From Burkholderiaceae bacterium (GTDB lineage: Bacteria; Pseudomonadota; Gammaproteobacteria; Burkholderiales; Burkholderiaceae_C), in contig JAOTTZ010000023.1 in NCBI GenBank assembly GCA_029864165.1, positions 1 to 11,551 on the forward strand: a stretch of DNA of 11,551 nt, given 5' to 3'. Numbering within the stretch: position 1 is the stretch's first letter; the number at the start of each line of letters is the position of its first letter. Shown here in pieces: positions 1-7,081 of the stretch. Below the pieces are notes generated by a model. It searched no databases, was not told the DNA's origin, and saw nothing but the letters and a program-made list of their open reading frames with translations. Made by a program: the position numbers and the translations under genes.

Positions 1-1
1 T

Positions 2-673
2 GGCGAAATTTTCGACAAGGTTTGGTTCGAAGGCGGTAGCCGGTTTCAAGAAAACGTGCAGACCACACTCATTCCGGCCGGCGGCGCCGCGATGATGGAC
101 TTTCATCTCGAAGTGCCGGGCAGCTACATACTGGTTGACCATTCGATTTTCCGCGCCTTCAACAAGGGCGCGCTGGCGATACTCAAGGCCGATGGCCCCG
201 AGAACAAGGCGATTTACTCGGGCAAGGAAGTTGACGAGGTCTATCTCGGTGATCGCGCTCAGGCTAACCTCGCTGCGGTGGCTGCTGCGGCCAAGGCGGC
301 AAAAAGCGGTGAGCTGACGATAGCCGAGCAGGTAAAAGCTGGCCAAGCGCTGTTCGCTGGTACCTGCTCCACTTGCCACAGTGCCAACGGCGTCGGCATG
401 CCGGGCGTGTTCCCGCCGCTGGCCAAGTCGGACTACCTGGCCAGCCCCAAGAACGCGATTGACGCGGTGCTGCATGGCTTGAGTGGCCCCGTGAAGGTGA
501 ACGGGCAGGACTACAACTCGGTGATGCCACCGATGAATCAGCTTACCGACGACGAGGTGGCCAACATCCTGACCTACGTGCTCAACAGTTGGGACAATCC
601 GGGCGGTAGAGTGACCGAGGCAGAAGTCGCCGAGCGACGCAAGGCCAAGCCGTCGGTCGCCGCCGCTCACTGA
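2..673 (+). CDS. nirK: Copper nitrite reductase NirK with C-terminal cytochrome c domain (5' truncated)
   Basis: The reading frame is open from base 2, so this is the last 223 residues of a gene that starts outside the window. The first ~75 residues match the C-terminal cupredoxin domain of copper nitrite reductases of the AniA type. The [13 protein letters not shown] segment carries the His that in this family ligates the type 2 catalytic copper. An Ala/Lys-rich linker follows, then a class I cytochrome c domain with a CSTCH haem site (bases 365-379) and a likely Met axial ligand in SVMPPM near 518-535. NirK reduces nitrite to nitric oxide in the periplasm. In fused forms the tethered haem is expected to pass electrons to the type 1 copper, which lies in the part not seen here. 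The stop is 12 bases before the nirV-like gene, which suggests co-transcription. The family call is firm; the upstream half and signal peptide cannot be judged. Confidence 0.93.
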   Translation, partial: GEIFDKVWFEGGSRFQENVQTTLIPAGGAAMMDFHLEVPGSYILVDHSIFRAFNKGALAILKADGPENKAIYSGKEVDEVYLGDRAQANLAAVAAAAKAAKSGELTIAEQVKAGQALFAGTCSTCHSANGVGMPGVFPPLAKSDYLASPKNAIDAVLHGLSGPVKVNGQDYNSVMPPMNQLTDDEVANILTYVLNSWDNPGGRVTEAEVAERRKAKPSVAAAH

Positions 674-685
674 TACGAACACGCA

Positions 686-1459
686 GTGCCGATGGTGCGT
701 CGCTGGTTCATTCTGTTGTGGCTCGTGATGGTGGTCGGCAATTCCAGTGCGGCCGAGCGTACGTATGTGGACCTCCCCGGCGGCGAGTTCAGCTCGGCGC
801 TCAAATACGAGGACAGCGGCAGTGGCGTGCGGATCGCGCCGTTTTCTCTGATGAAGCTACCGGTGACCAATGCAGATTTTCTTGTCTTTGTGCGGCGGCA
901 TCCGCAGTGGCGGCGCGATCGTGTCGCCGGGGTCTTTGCCGAGTCACGCTATCTCTCGCACTGGGCCGGGCCGACGCAGCTCGGGCCACAAGCGCTACCG
1001 CGGCAACCCGTGGTTTGGGTCAGTTGGTTCGCAGCCGACGCGTACTGCCAGGCGCAGGGCGCGCGCTTGCCGACGTGGTCGCAATGGGAATACGCGGCCG
1101 CAGCCGATGAACAGCGCGCCGACGCACGTGGCGACCGCGCCTGGCGCGAACGCATGCTCAGCTGGTACGCGCAACCGTCGAACCACGCTTTGCCTGCCGT
1201 CGGTTCGCGCCTACCGAATGCCTACGGTGTGCATGACCTCCACGGGCTGGTGTGGGAATGGGCCGACGACTTCTCTGCCTTGTTGGTGTCGTCCGACAAC
1301 CGCGACCAAGGTGATCCAGATCGGCTCAAGTTCTGCGGCGCCGGTGCCTTGTCGGTCAATGACCGCGACCACTACGCGGTGCTGATGCGGGTGGCGATGT
1401 TGTCGTCGCTAGAAGGCGCGTATGCCACTGCCAACCTGGGTTTTCGTTGTGCTCGCTAA
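686..1459 (+). CDS. nirV: NirV-like FGE-sulfatase-domain protein
   Basis: A 257-residue exported protein of the formylglycine-generating-enzyme/SUMF1 fold. A hydrophobic signal peptide covers about residues 4-22, ending NSSA. Fold hallmarks are LPVTNADF in the N-terminal half, VVWVSWFAADAYC, RLPTWSQWEYA (residues 127-137), the VWEW motif (189-192) and the terminal GFRCAR. Proteins of this type encoded beside nirK are called NirV; their biochemical role is not established, and they are usually treated as accessory to nitrite reductase assembly. I see no clear catalytic cysteine pair of true formylglycine-generating enzymes, so sulfatase activation is unlikely. The start could be GTG 686 or ATG 692; neither has a strong Shine-Dalgarno sequence, and translation may be coupled to nirK. 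The position between nirK and a SCO gene is the main reason for the nirV name. Confidence 0.8.
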   Translation: MPMVRRWFILLWLVMVVGNSSAAERTYVDLPGGEFSSALKYEDSGSGVRIAPFSLMKLPVTNADFLVFVRRHPQWRRDRVAGVFAESRYLSHWAGPTQLGPQALPRQPVVWVSWFAADAYCQAQGARLPTWSQWEYAAAADEQRADARGDRAWRERMLSWYAQPSNHALPAVGSRLPNAYGVHDLHGLVWEWADDFSALLVSSDNRDQGDPDRLKFCGAGALSVNDRDHYAVLMRVAMLSSLEGAYATANLGFRCAR

Positions 1460-1501
1460 GCCTTGAGGGGCCGTCCTATTGACCGTTTTAGAGAAACCGC
1501 C

Positions 1502-2086
1502 ATGCGCACATTCATTGCTCAACTCATTGTTCCCTGGCTCGCCGTCAGCGCCGCGCTGGCGGCGCAAGCCAACCCCGCGCCACTTCCCAGTGATTCGATT
1601 TACCACCTCGACGCGCCGCTGACCGACCAGTCGGGGCGTCGCCTGACGCTGGCTTCGAAGCGTGGCAGTGCACAGCTGGTGGTCATGTTCTACACCTCGT
1701 GCAAGTACATCTGTCCGACGATCGTCGACACGGTGTTGGACTTGGACCGCAAACTCGCTCCCGCGCAACGGCAGCAGCTCGGCGTGCTGCTGATCAGCCT
1801 CGACCCGCAACGCGATGACCCCACGGCGTTGAAGACGCTGGCCGACAAGCGTGGCCTAGACCTCACGCGTTGGACTTTAGTGCAACCGCAAGTTGCAGAC
1901 GTGCGCGCCATCGCGGGTGTGCTCGGCGTTCGCTACCGAGCACTCAGCGATGGTGAATTCAACCACACCGGCGCCCTCGTGCTGCTGGATGCCGACGGTC
2001 GCATTGCCGCACGCAGTGCGCAAACGAGCGGCGAGGTCGAGCCGCAGTTCATGAGCAGCGTGCGCGCGATGCTGGGTCAGCCTTGA
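1502..2086 (+). CDS. SCO1/SenC-family copper-binding thioredoxin-fold protein
   Basis: A 194-residue SCO1/SenC/PrrC-family protein. ATG 1502 is chosen because a signal peptide or membrane anchor (about residues 3-20, rich in Leu/Val/Ala) follows at once; an upstream TTG at 1463 would add 13 polar residues before it. The copper site is visible as Cys67-x3-Cys71 in TSCKYICPT and His155 in FNHTGA, the three classic SCO ligands. The thioredoxin-fold core includes LLISLDPQRDDP and ALVLLDADGRI. SCO proteins deliver copper or act as thiol-disulfide reductases for periplasmic copper enzymes, classically the CuA site of cytochrome oxidase. Here the gene ends a nirK-nirV-like cluster (42 bases after the preceding stop), so supply or redox protection of NirK copper is a reasonable inference, not a demonstrated function. 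Confidence 0.9.
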   Translation: MRTFIAQLIVPWLAVSAALAAQANPAPLPSDSIYHLDAPLTDQSGRRLTLASKRGSAQLVVMFYTSCKYICPTIVDTVLDLDRKLAPAQRQQLGVLLISLDPQRDDPTALKTLADKRGLDLTRWTLVQPQVADVRAIAGVLGVRYRALSDGEFNHTGALVLLDADGRIAARSAQTSGEVEPQFMSSVRAMLGQP

Positions 2087-2125
2087 CATCAGGGTCTACG
2101 ACGCCGTTCAACTGACAACCCGCGC

Positions 2126-2154
2126 CCGTGGCGGTGTGATTGACACCGACACGG
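2126..2154. terminator. Hairpin between convergent genes, candidate bidirectional terminator
   Basis: CCGTG-g-CGGTGT, loop GATTG, then ACACCG-a-CACGG: an 11-pair stem interrupted by one G/A mismatch. It lies 39 bases after the SCO stop and 33 bases beyond the stop of the convergent haem-binding-like gene. There is no clear T-run on either side, so a classical intrinsic terminator is not proven. Confidence 0.45.
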
Positions 2155-2187
2155 AGTGAAGGTTGATTGACGCGCGATGACGCTGGT

Positions 2188-2883
2188 TTACGGGCTGGGT
2201 GGAGGCCCGCTGTTCGGGCAAGCGGGGTGATTCCCAGGTTCGAATGAAATGTTGTCGCTGGTGGGCGTGACGTTCAACGCCAGGTTCTTTCTGGTTTGCC
2301 AGGCCACGTTGTGGTCCTCGCACGACGTATCACCGGAGACGCCGAGTGCGCCAACGATTTTCCCGTTGACGTACAGGGCCAGCCCACCACCGAATACGTT
2401 GACGCCACCGATTTTCTTGCCGACCATGGGATCACGGTGGCTGCCATACTTGAACGACGGTCCCTTGTACGCAACCTTGGTGTCGACCGGATTGCTGTGC
2501 TGCAAACCGTACAGGCTGGCGCCCGGCTGCACCAGCGGATACAACTGAGCGGTAGAAAGCGCTAACCCGTCTAGGCTGAATGAGTTCGCGGTGTTGGCTT
2601 TCTCCGCGGATATCACGCGGCTGCCGGGCCATTGCGCCCCACGGTCGTCACCAGTGAACACGACCGCGCAAACAACGCCATCGCGATTGACCACGGTGCC
2701 CCACATATTGAGCCCAAAGCCGCCATTGCTCGACAACACGGCTGAGGACAGCGCAGCCTTGAGATCCGAATGAGACGGCAAGCCGCGGCAGGGTGAACGG
2801 TGATCGGCAAGCGCCGGTGCCACCGACAGCGTGAATATTGCGGCAGCGGCAATGTGCTTCGACAAGGACTTGTTGGTTATCAC
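2188..2883 (-). CDS. Secreted GlcG/HbpS-like (DUF336) haem-binding-family protein
   Basis: A 231-residue protein of the GlcG/HbpS (DUF336) family, which includes a haem-binding extracellular protein of Streptomyces and the glycolate-operon protein GlcG. The start is GTG 2883, set by a perfect AGGAGG six bases upstream and by a signal peptide directly after it (about residues 5-26, ending APALA). The frame is open further upstream, but that part has neither a signal sequence nor a ribosome binding site. The diagnostic glycine-rich core is GGVNVFGGGLALYVNGKI followed by VGALGVSGD. Four cysteines in the mature part could form disulfides in the periplasm. It carries a longer middle section than minimal GlcG proteins (about residues 60-140) and a Pro-rich tail. 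It converges on the nir genes and diverges from the caspase-STAND gene. The ligand cannot be read from sequence: haem is a family precedent, not shown here. Confidence 0.82.
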   Translation of the reverse strand: MITNKSLSKHIAAAAIFTLSVAPALADHRSPCRGLPSHSDLKAALSSAVLSSNGGFGLNMWGTVVNRDGVVCAVVFTGDDRGAQWPGSRVISAEKANTANSFSLDGLALSTAQLYPLVQPGASLYGLQHSNPVDTKVAYKGPSFKYGSHRDPMVGKKIGGVNVFGGGLALYVNGKIVGALGVSGDTSCEDHNVAWQTRKNLALNVTPTSDNISFEPGNHPACPNSGPPPSP

Positions 2884-3275
2884 TGGGTTCCTCCTATGTG
2901 TGGTTGAGAACGTTGGGGTGATCGCAGCCTTAAATGGCTTCCTGGCTAAACGGAAACGCCTATCGGCGACCGGAAAGCACGAATCGCCTTGCCCTGGCAG
3001 CGACCGGTTCAGTATACGGGGGACCAATCGGTGGTGTGCCCAATGCTCGACGCACGAGACCTGCAAGCCGGCCATGTCGTGCAAGTAGATTTCAAAACGC
3101 GGGCGGCAACGCATCGGGCTTGTGTAGTGTTAACAGGCCCTAACTGGTTGTGGTCAATCAGTCAGTCACGGTGAGCATCCCGGTAATCGGTGACGCCAAA
3201 CTTCTTGGTTCATACTGTTATTGGGTGAATAGCGAGAAAAGTTTCAAATCCAGCGCGGCGACTCGAAGGTAAATT
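2884..3275. other. 392-bp divergent intergenic region
   Basis: This stretch separates two divergently transcribed genes and must hold both promoters. Apart from the minus-strand Shine-Dalgarno I see no convincing paired -35/-10 boxes. On the minus strand a TATACT lies near 3011-3016 without a fitting -35. On the plus strand CATACT at 3211-3216 is similarly isolated. A weak GAAGG at 3265-3269 sits six bases before GTG 3276. The open frames here have no family resemblance, and I see no RNA gene. Confidence 0.5.
2890..2895 (-). promoter_or_regulatory. Perfect Shine-Dalgarno (AGGAGG) fixing a GTG start
   Basis: On the minus strand AGGAGG precedes GTG 2883 by six bases. This overrides the longer open frame reaching to 3114 and places the signal peptide at the N-terminus. 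Confidence 0.85.
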
Positions 3276-5945
3276 GTGAGCATGCGACGAATCCTGGTCA
3301 TCGGCTCTCAGTGCCACGCGCTCGGCAGGCTCGACTTCCTGCCTCGGGCTGCGCAGGATCTTTATCGCGTGATGTGTGACCCGGCTGTCGGTGCTTGCGC
3401 ACCGGCGCTTGAGGGCGATCTAGGCTTGCTCATCGACCCGTCGGTGGCCGCGACCAAAGAGGCTTTCAAGGCTGCCTACCGGCGCGCCGCGCAGGACGAA
3501 GCCACGCTGTTCCTGGCCTACGTCGGACACGGTGAGCACGTAGGCGACGATTTCTACCTGCTGCCTGCTGACGCCGAAAACCCTCCTGACGCCGACACGG
3601 CGGTACACCTTACCAGCTTGATCAAGGAAGTCCACCGGAAGACTCCCGGCACCGTAGATGGTTTGGGCGTGTTGCTCGACGCCTGTTATGCCGGTGTCGC
3701 CGGCTTCAGCGCCGCCCAAGCGTGGGTCAAGGAGCTGGGAGGAACCCTGCGTTTCGAGGTCCTCACGGCAGCGGCAGACCGTCCGGCCGCAAACGGCTGC
3801 TTCACCAAGACGCTCGTCGGCTTGTTGAAGGAAGGCGTGTCAGCGCAGCCTGCCGAGCATCTGCAATGCATGCACCTGCGCCCGCTGATCGAAAGCCTTT
3901 GTCCGAATCAGCTGGCACAAAACCCTTCGTATAACCCCGACCAAACGCTTTGGTTGGGTAAGAACACCGGCCGTCGCATCGAACCCTGGGCCCAAACGCC
4001 GCTGGCCGACGAGATTCAGCGGCTGACGGCGGCCTATCAGGCCACGCCTGCCCTGGCCGAGGTCGTGGCGCTGTCGCGCGCGCACCGCTGTATAGCGGTG
4101 GTGGCCGATGCAGGTGCGGGCAAGTCCGCGCTGACTGCGGCGCTCGGTTGGCCGAAAGTCGCAGGCGGCATGGTCGAGCCGGGCTTTGTTCACGCCATTT
4201 TCATGCTGAACGAGGCGACCACACCCCATGAGTTGGCGCGTGTGCTCGCGGCGCAGCTGGCGCGTGCCGTACCGGGCTTCGCGGCAGCGCAGCAGAGTTT
4301 TGCGCGTGCAACGCCCTACGACGAACAACTGCGTCTGGGCCCGTTGGACAAGCAGCTCGTCGGTCCGCTCAAGCGCGTGGCGCCTGCCGCCGAGGTGCGA
4401 TTGGTGATCGACGCGCTAGATCGTCTGTCCACCAGCGCAACGGTGTCGGTCATGGAGGCCTTAAATACCTTGGTCGAACAGCCCTTGATTCGCCTGGTAC
4501 TGGCCGCAAGGCCTGACACCGAGCTTCCCGCGACGGCACACACCTACCGGCTCGGCCCGGCAACCCAAGATCAGGTGCAGCACTACCTCGCGCTGCGCGC
4601 CGTTGCGCCGGCGCGGCAGGATGAAGTCGTTGCTGCAGCCCAAGGCAACTGGCTGGTGGCTAGAGTGCTCGCCGACCTGCTGCGTAGCGACACCGAGGCG
4701 CCGACCCGTGCCGGCCAGATCACCCTCGGCGACGCTTTTGACGAAATGCTCGCGCGCTGCGCCGAGCGTCACCGCCAAGACTTGCACCCGGCGCTTGCGC
4801 TGCTGGCCGCTGCGGGCGCGGGGCCGGTTGTGCCGCTTGCGCTGCTGTGCGCAGCCAGTGAACGGCTGGCGGGGCCAAAGACCGGTGCGCGCATGCGCGA
4901 CTTGTTGGTGGCCTTGCGCGGTCTCGTGACGAGGGGGGCCGCCGGAACCGACGACGAACACGTTGGGCTGTTTCACCAGAAGTTTGTGGACCACGTGCTG
5001 GAGCGCTTTGCACCGCAAGTGCGCGACGCGCACGGCGCGCTGGTGCAGAGCATCGAAACGCTGATCCCTACTTCTGACGCGCCGATGGAAATGAATCGCG
5101 GCATCGCGCGCTATGCCTTCGAACGCGGGGCCGAGCACCTGTGGCAGCTTGGCGAGTTCGAAAAAGCACTTCAATCGCTGAATGACCGGAAATCACCAGT
5201 TCCCAGGGAGAACCTGCGGCGTTGGCGGCCATGGCACGAGCGAGTCGAATCTTCTTTTGGGCCGGGCCATCTCGACACGCTGAGAATGCGCAATAACATC
5301 GCGCACTTGACTGGTCAGTGCGGCGACGCTCGCGAGGCGCTGCGCCTGTTCGAGGCACTGCTGCTCGACCACACGCGCGTGCTCGGGCAGGACCATCCCC
5401 ACACGCTGACAACGCGCAGCCACATCGCGTACTGGACTGGTCAGTGCGGCGACTCTCGCGAGGCGCTGCGCCTGTCCGAGGCACTGCTGCCCGATCACAC
5501 GCGTGTGCTCGGGCAGGACCATCCCGACACGCTGACAACGCGCAACAACATCGCGTACTGGACTGATCAGTGCAGCGACGCTCGCGAGGCGCTGCGCCTG
5601 TTCGAGGCACTGCTGCCCGACGGCTTGCGTGTGCTTAGACCGGACCATCCCGACACGCTGATAACGCGCGGCAACATCGCGTACTTGACTGGTCAGTGCG
5701 GCGACGCTCGCGAGGCGCTGCGCCTGTTCGAGGCACTGCTGCCCGACCACACGCGCGTGCTCGGGCAGGACCATCCCGACACGCTGACAACGCGCGACAA
5801 CATCGCGTACTGGACCGGTCAGTGGGGCGACGCTCGCGAGGCGCTGCGCCTGTCCGAAGCGCTGCTGCCCGACCTCACGCGCGTGCTCGGGCCGGACCAC
5901 CTGGCTACCCAGGTTATTCGCGACAGGATTGAATCCCTTCGCTGA
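3276..5945 (+). CDS. Caspase-like protease / STAND NTPase / TPR protein
   Basis: An 889-residue three-part protein with no signal peptide, so probably cytosolic. Residues 4 to about 220 form a caspase-like (clan CD, C14-type) protease: RILVIGSQ as first strand, catalytic His85 in YVGHGEH and catalytic Cys137 in LLDACYAG. Residues about 250-500 form a P-loop STAND/NACHT-like NTPase: Walker A ADAGAGKS (Lys283), Walker B LVIDALD (Asp379, Asp382) and LAARPD (Arg412), followed by a helical region. Residues 667-876 are five 42-residue TPRs of the kinesin-light-chain/TPR_10-12 type, plus a final half repeat. By analogy to known STAND proteins, the TPRs would sense a ligand, the NTPase would oligomerise and the caspase would cut a target, as in prokaryotic immune or cell-death systems. 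GTG 3276 has GAAGG six bases upstream; ATG 3282 is the alternative. The substrate is unknown. A convergent alpha/beta-hydrolase follows. Confidence 0.9.
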   Translation: MSMRRILVIGSQCHALGRLDFLPRAAQDLYRVMCDPAVGACAPALEGDLGLLIDPSVAATKEAFKAAYRRAAQDEATLFLAYVGHGEHVGDDFYLLPADAENPPDADTAVHLTSLIKEVHRKTPGTVDGLGVLLDACYAGVAGFSAAQAWVKELGGTLRFEVLTAAADRPAANGCFTKTLVGLLKEGVSAQPAEHLQCMHLRPLIESLCPNQLAQNPSYNPDQTLWLGKNTGRRIEPWAQTPLADEIQRLTAAYQATPALAEVVALSRAHRCIAVVADAGAGKSALTAALGWPKVAGGMVEPGFVHAIFMLNEATTPHELARVLAAQLARAVPGFAAAQQSFARATPYDEQLRLGPLDKQLVGPLKRVAPAAEVRLVIDALDRLSTSATVSVMEALNTLVEQPLIRLVLAARPDTELPATAHTYRLGPATQDQVQHYLALRAVAPARQDEVVAAAQGNWLVARVLADLLRSDTEAPTRAGQITLGDAFDEMLARCAERHRQDLHPALALLAAAGAGPVVPLALLCAASERLAGPKTGARMRDLLVALRGLVTRGAAGTDDEHVGLFHQKFVDHVLERFAPQVRDAHGALVQSIETLIPTSDAPMEMNRGIARYAFERGAEHLWQLGEFEKALQSLNDRKSPVPRENLRRWRPWHERVESSFGPGHLDTLRMRNNIAHLTGQCGDAREALRLFEALLLDHTRVLGQDHPHTLTTRSHIAYWTGQCGDSREALRLSEALLPDHTRVLGQDHPDTLTTRNNIAYWTDQCSDAREALRLFEALLPDGLRVLRPDHPDTLITRGNIAYLTGQCGDAREALRLFEALLPDHTRVLGQDHPDTLTTRDNIAYWTGQWGDAREALRLSEALLPDLTRVLGPDHLATQVIRDRIESLR
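5274..5903 (+). repeat. Five tandem 126-bp repeats encoding TPRs
   Basis: Five head-to-tail 126-bp units (starting 5274, 5400, 5526, 5652 and 5778) each encode one 42-residue TPR. Blocks such as CTGGTCAGTGCGGCGAC and GCTCGCGAGGCGCTGCGCCT recur with exact 126-bp spacing (for example 5311 and 5437). Most units are almost identical in DNA, silent sites included, which points to recent expansion or gene conversion. Differences gather at a few residues: repeat positions 7-8, 11-12 and 26, and the segment 33-38. Four units carry a Cys in TGQCGD or a close variant; the fifth has Trp there. Confidence 0.95.
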
Positions 5946-5977
5946 CGTGTTCAGCATCAAACAGAGACTGGCACCCA

Positions 5978-6002
5978 CGACAGCGATCCAAGTTCGCTGT
6001 TG
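5978..6002. terminator. Hairpin between convergent caspase-STAND and hydrolase genes
   Basis: ACAGCGA, a seven-base loop TCCAAGT, then TCGCTGT, extended by one G-T and one C-G pair. It lies between the two convergent stop codons (5945 and 6035). No T-run follows on either strand, so a shared terminator is plausible but weakly supported. Confidence 0.4.
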
Positions 6003-6034
6003 CGCCGTACCCGGATCCGCATTGGCTCGTCGGC

Positions 6035-6970
6035 TCAGCGGCTGTAGAGCTCGCCGATCGGTTGACCCAGCTGAGACTTGCCGAGGTAGAAGTCGGCCTT
6101 GTGCGGCTGGGCACCGTTGTCCACGGTGTACCCACTTTCAAAGACGGCGTTTGCCGGCATGCCGGTGCCGAACAGGGGGTTCAGGTTGGGCTCGGCGGCG
6201 ATGAAGTCGTCGCGGTCTGCCACGTTGACCCAGCGGCTGACGGTGGGCGGAAAGCCAGGCGGTTGCGGTCGCAGCCGCTGGTAGACAAGGGTTTGCAGCC
6301 CCAGCGGCGAGCCCAGCGTGATCAACAGCGGCAGCGGCAGCGGTTGCCGTAGGCGTTGCACGGCCTCGTAAGCGACCACCGACCCGAGCGAGTGCCCGAT
6401 CACGGCCTTGGTCTCAGGGCCGATCAACTTCGACACGGCATCCAGCGCTGACGAGCGCACCACTTCGTCGGTGAAGTAGCGGGTCACCTGGGCGAGCGCG
6501 CGATTGACAAATCGCTCAGCGAAACCCATACCCAAGGGCGCAAACCAGGCAATTTTGGCCAAACCGGCGATGGCGCTGCGAACCGCGCTGCCCGCGCCTT
6601 GCTCTACACCCATCTGGCCCGACACGTAGGCCAACTCTCTTTGGCCTGTGCGCATGGCCGTTTTCCTGCTGGCCCGCTCGGCGGCGTGTTGCAGCCATTC
6701 GACGGCCAAGCGCTCGGCAAACGCAGATTCCTCGGCAGTGAAGTCTCCTGGGTCGCCGCCTTGCTGGTTGGGTGAGAGAAACAGCGCGCCGTAATACGCC
6801 ATGCGCGCTTCGATACTTCCGGGTCCGCGAACGCGCCAGATGCGATCAGCGACTTGCGGGAAACCCGCCATCCGAACCCCGCCCGCCAGCGCCGGCAGCC
6901 AAGCGGCTTCGAGCTTGTCGGCAGTTTCCTGCTCTTGGCCGATGCCGTGAACCAGAACAATCTCCGCCAT
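6035..6970 (-). CDS. Alpha/beta-hydrolase (lipase/esterase-like), convergent with the caspase-STAND gene
   Basis: A 311-residue alpha/beta-hydrolase. ATG 6970 is preferred over an in-frame TTG at 6994 because GGAG lies five bases upstream and the first beta strand (EIVLVHGIGQ) follows directly. The HGIG oxyanion-type motif is at residues 8-11, the nucleophile elbow GHSLGS places Ser194, the acid is probably Asp252 or Asp254 in VADRDDF, and His290 in QPHKADF completes the triad. No signal peptide is present, so it should act in the cytosol. Substrate cannot be read; lipid or thioester hydrolysis is typical of the fold. It ends 89 bases from the caspase-STAND stop, tail to tail, so the two are not one operon, although they may travel together. 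The central region (residues about 70-150) has alternating polar and hydrophobic helical segments, including a hydrophobic stretch around IAWFAPLGMGF that might contact membrane. Confidence 0.85.
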   Translation of the reverse strand: MAEIVLVHGIGQEQETADKLEAAWLPALAGGVRMAGFPQVADRIWRVRGPGSIEARMAYYGALFLSPNQQGGDPGDFTAEESAFAERLAVEWLQHAAERASRKTAMRTGQRELAYVSGQMGVEQGAGSAVRSAIAGLAKIAWFAPLGMGFAERFVNRALAQVTRYFTDEVVRSSALDAVSKLIGPETKAVIGHSLGSVVAYEAVQRLRQPLPLPLLITLGSPLGLQTLVYQRLRPQPPGFPPTVSRWVNVADRDDFIAAEPNLNPLFGTGMPANAVFESGYTVDNGAQPHKADFYLGKSQLGQPIGELYSR

Positions 6971-7081
6971 AGCTACTCCATCTACGCCATCCAATGGGTC
7001 GAGGCCTTACGACAAGGCTGCCAACGTACATCGGAACGGGGTGGTATCCGCCAAACGAATGAAAGAGACTTCCCCGTTCAG

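Noticed and set aside
2884..3114. N-terminal extension of the GlcG/HbpS-like frame up to 3114
   Set aside because: The extension would bury the signal peptide and ignores the perfect AGGAGG before GTG 2883.
5193..5978. Long minus-strand frame of 261 codons over the TPR region
   Set aside because: Repetitive shadow of the 126-bp repeats. It lacks any start context and is antisense to a well-supported protein.
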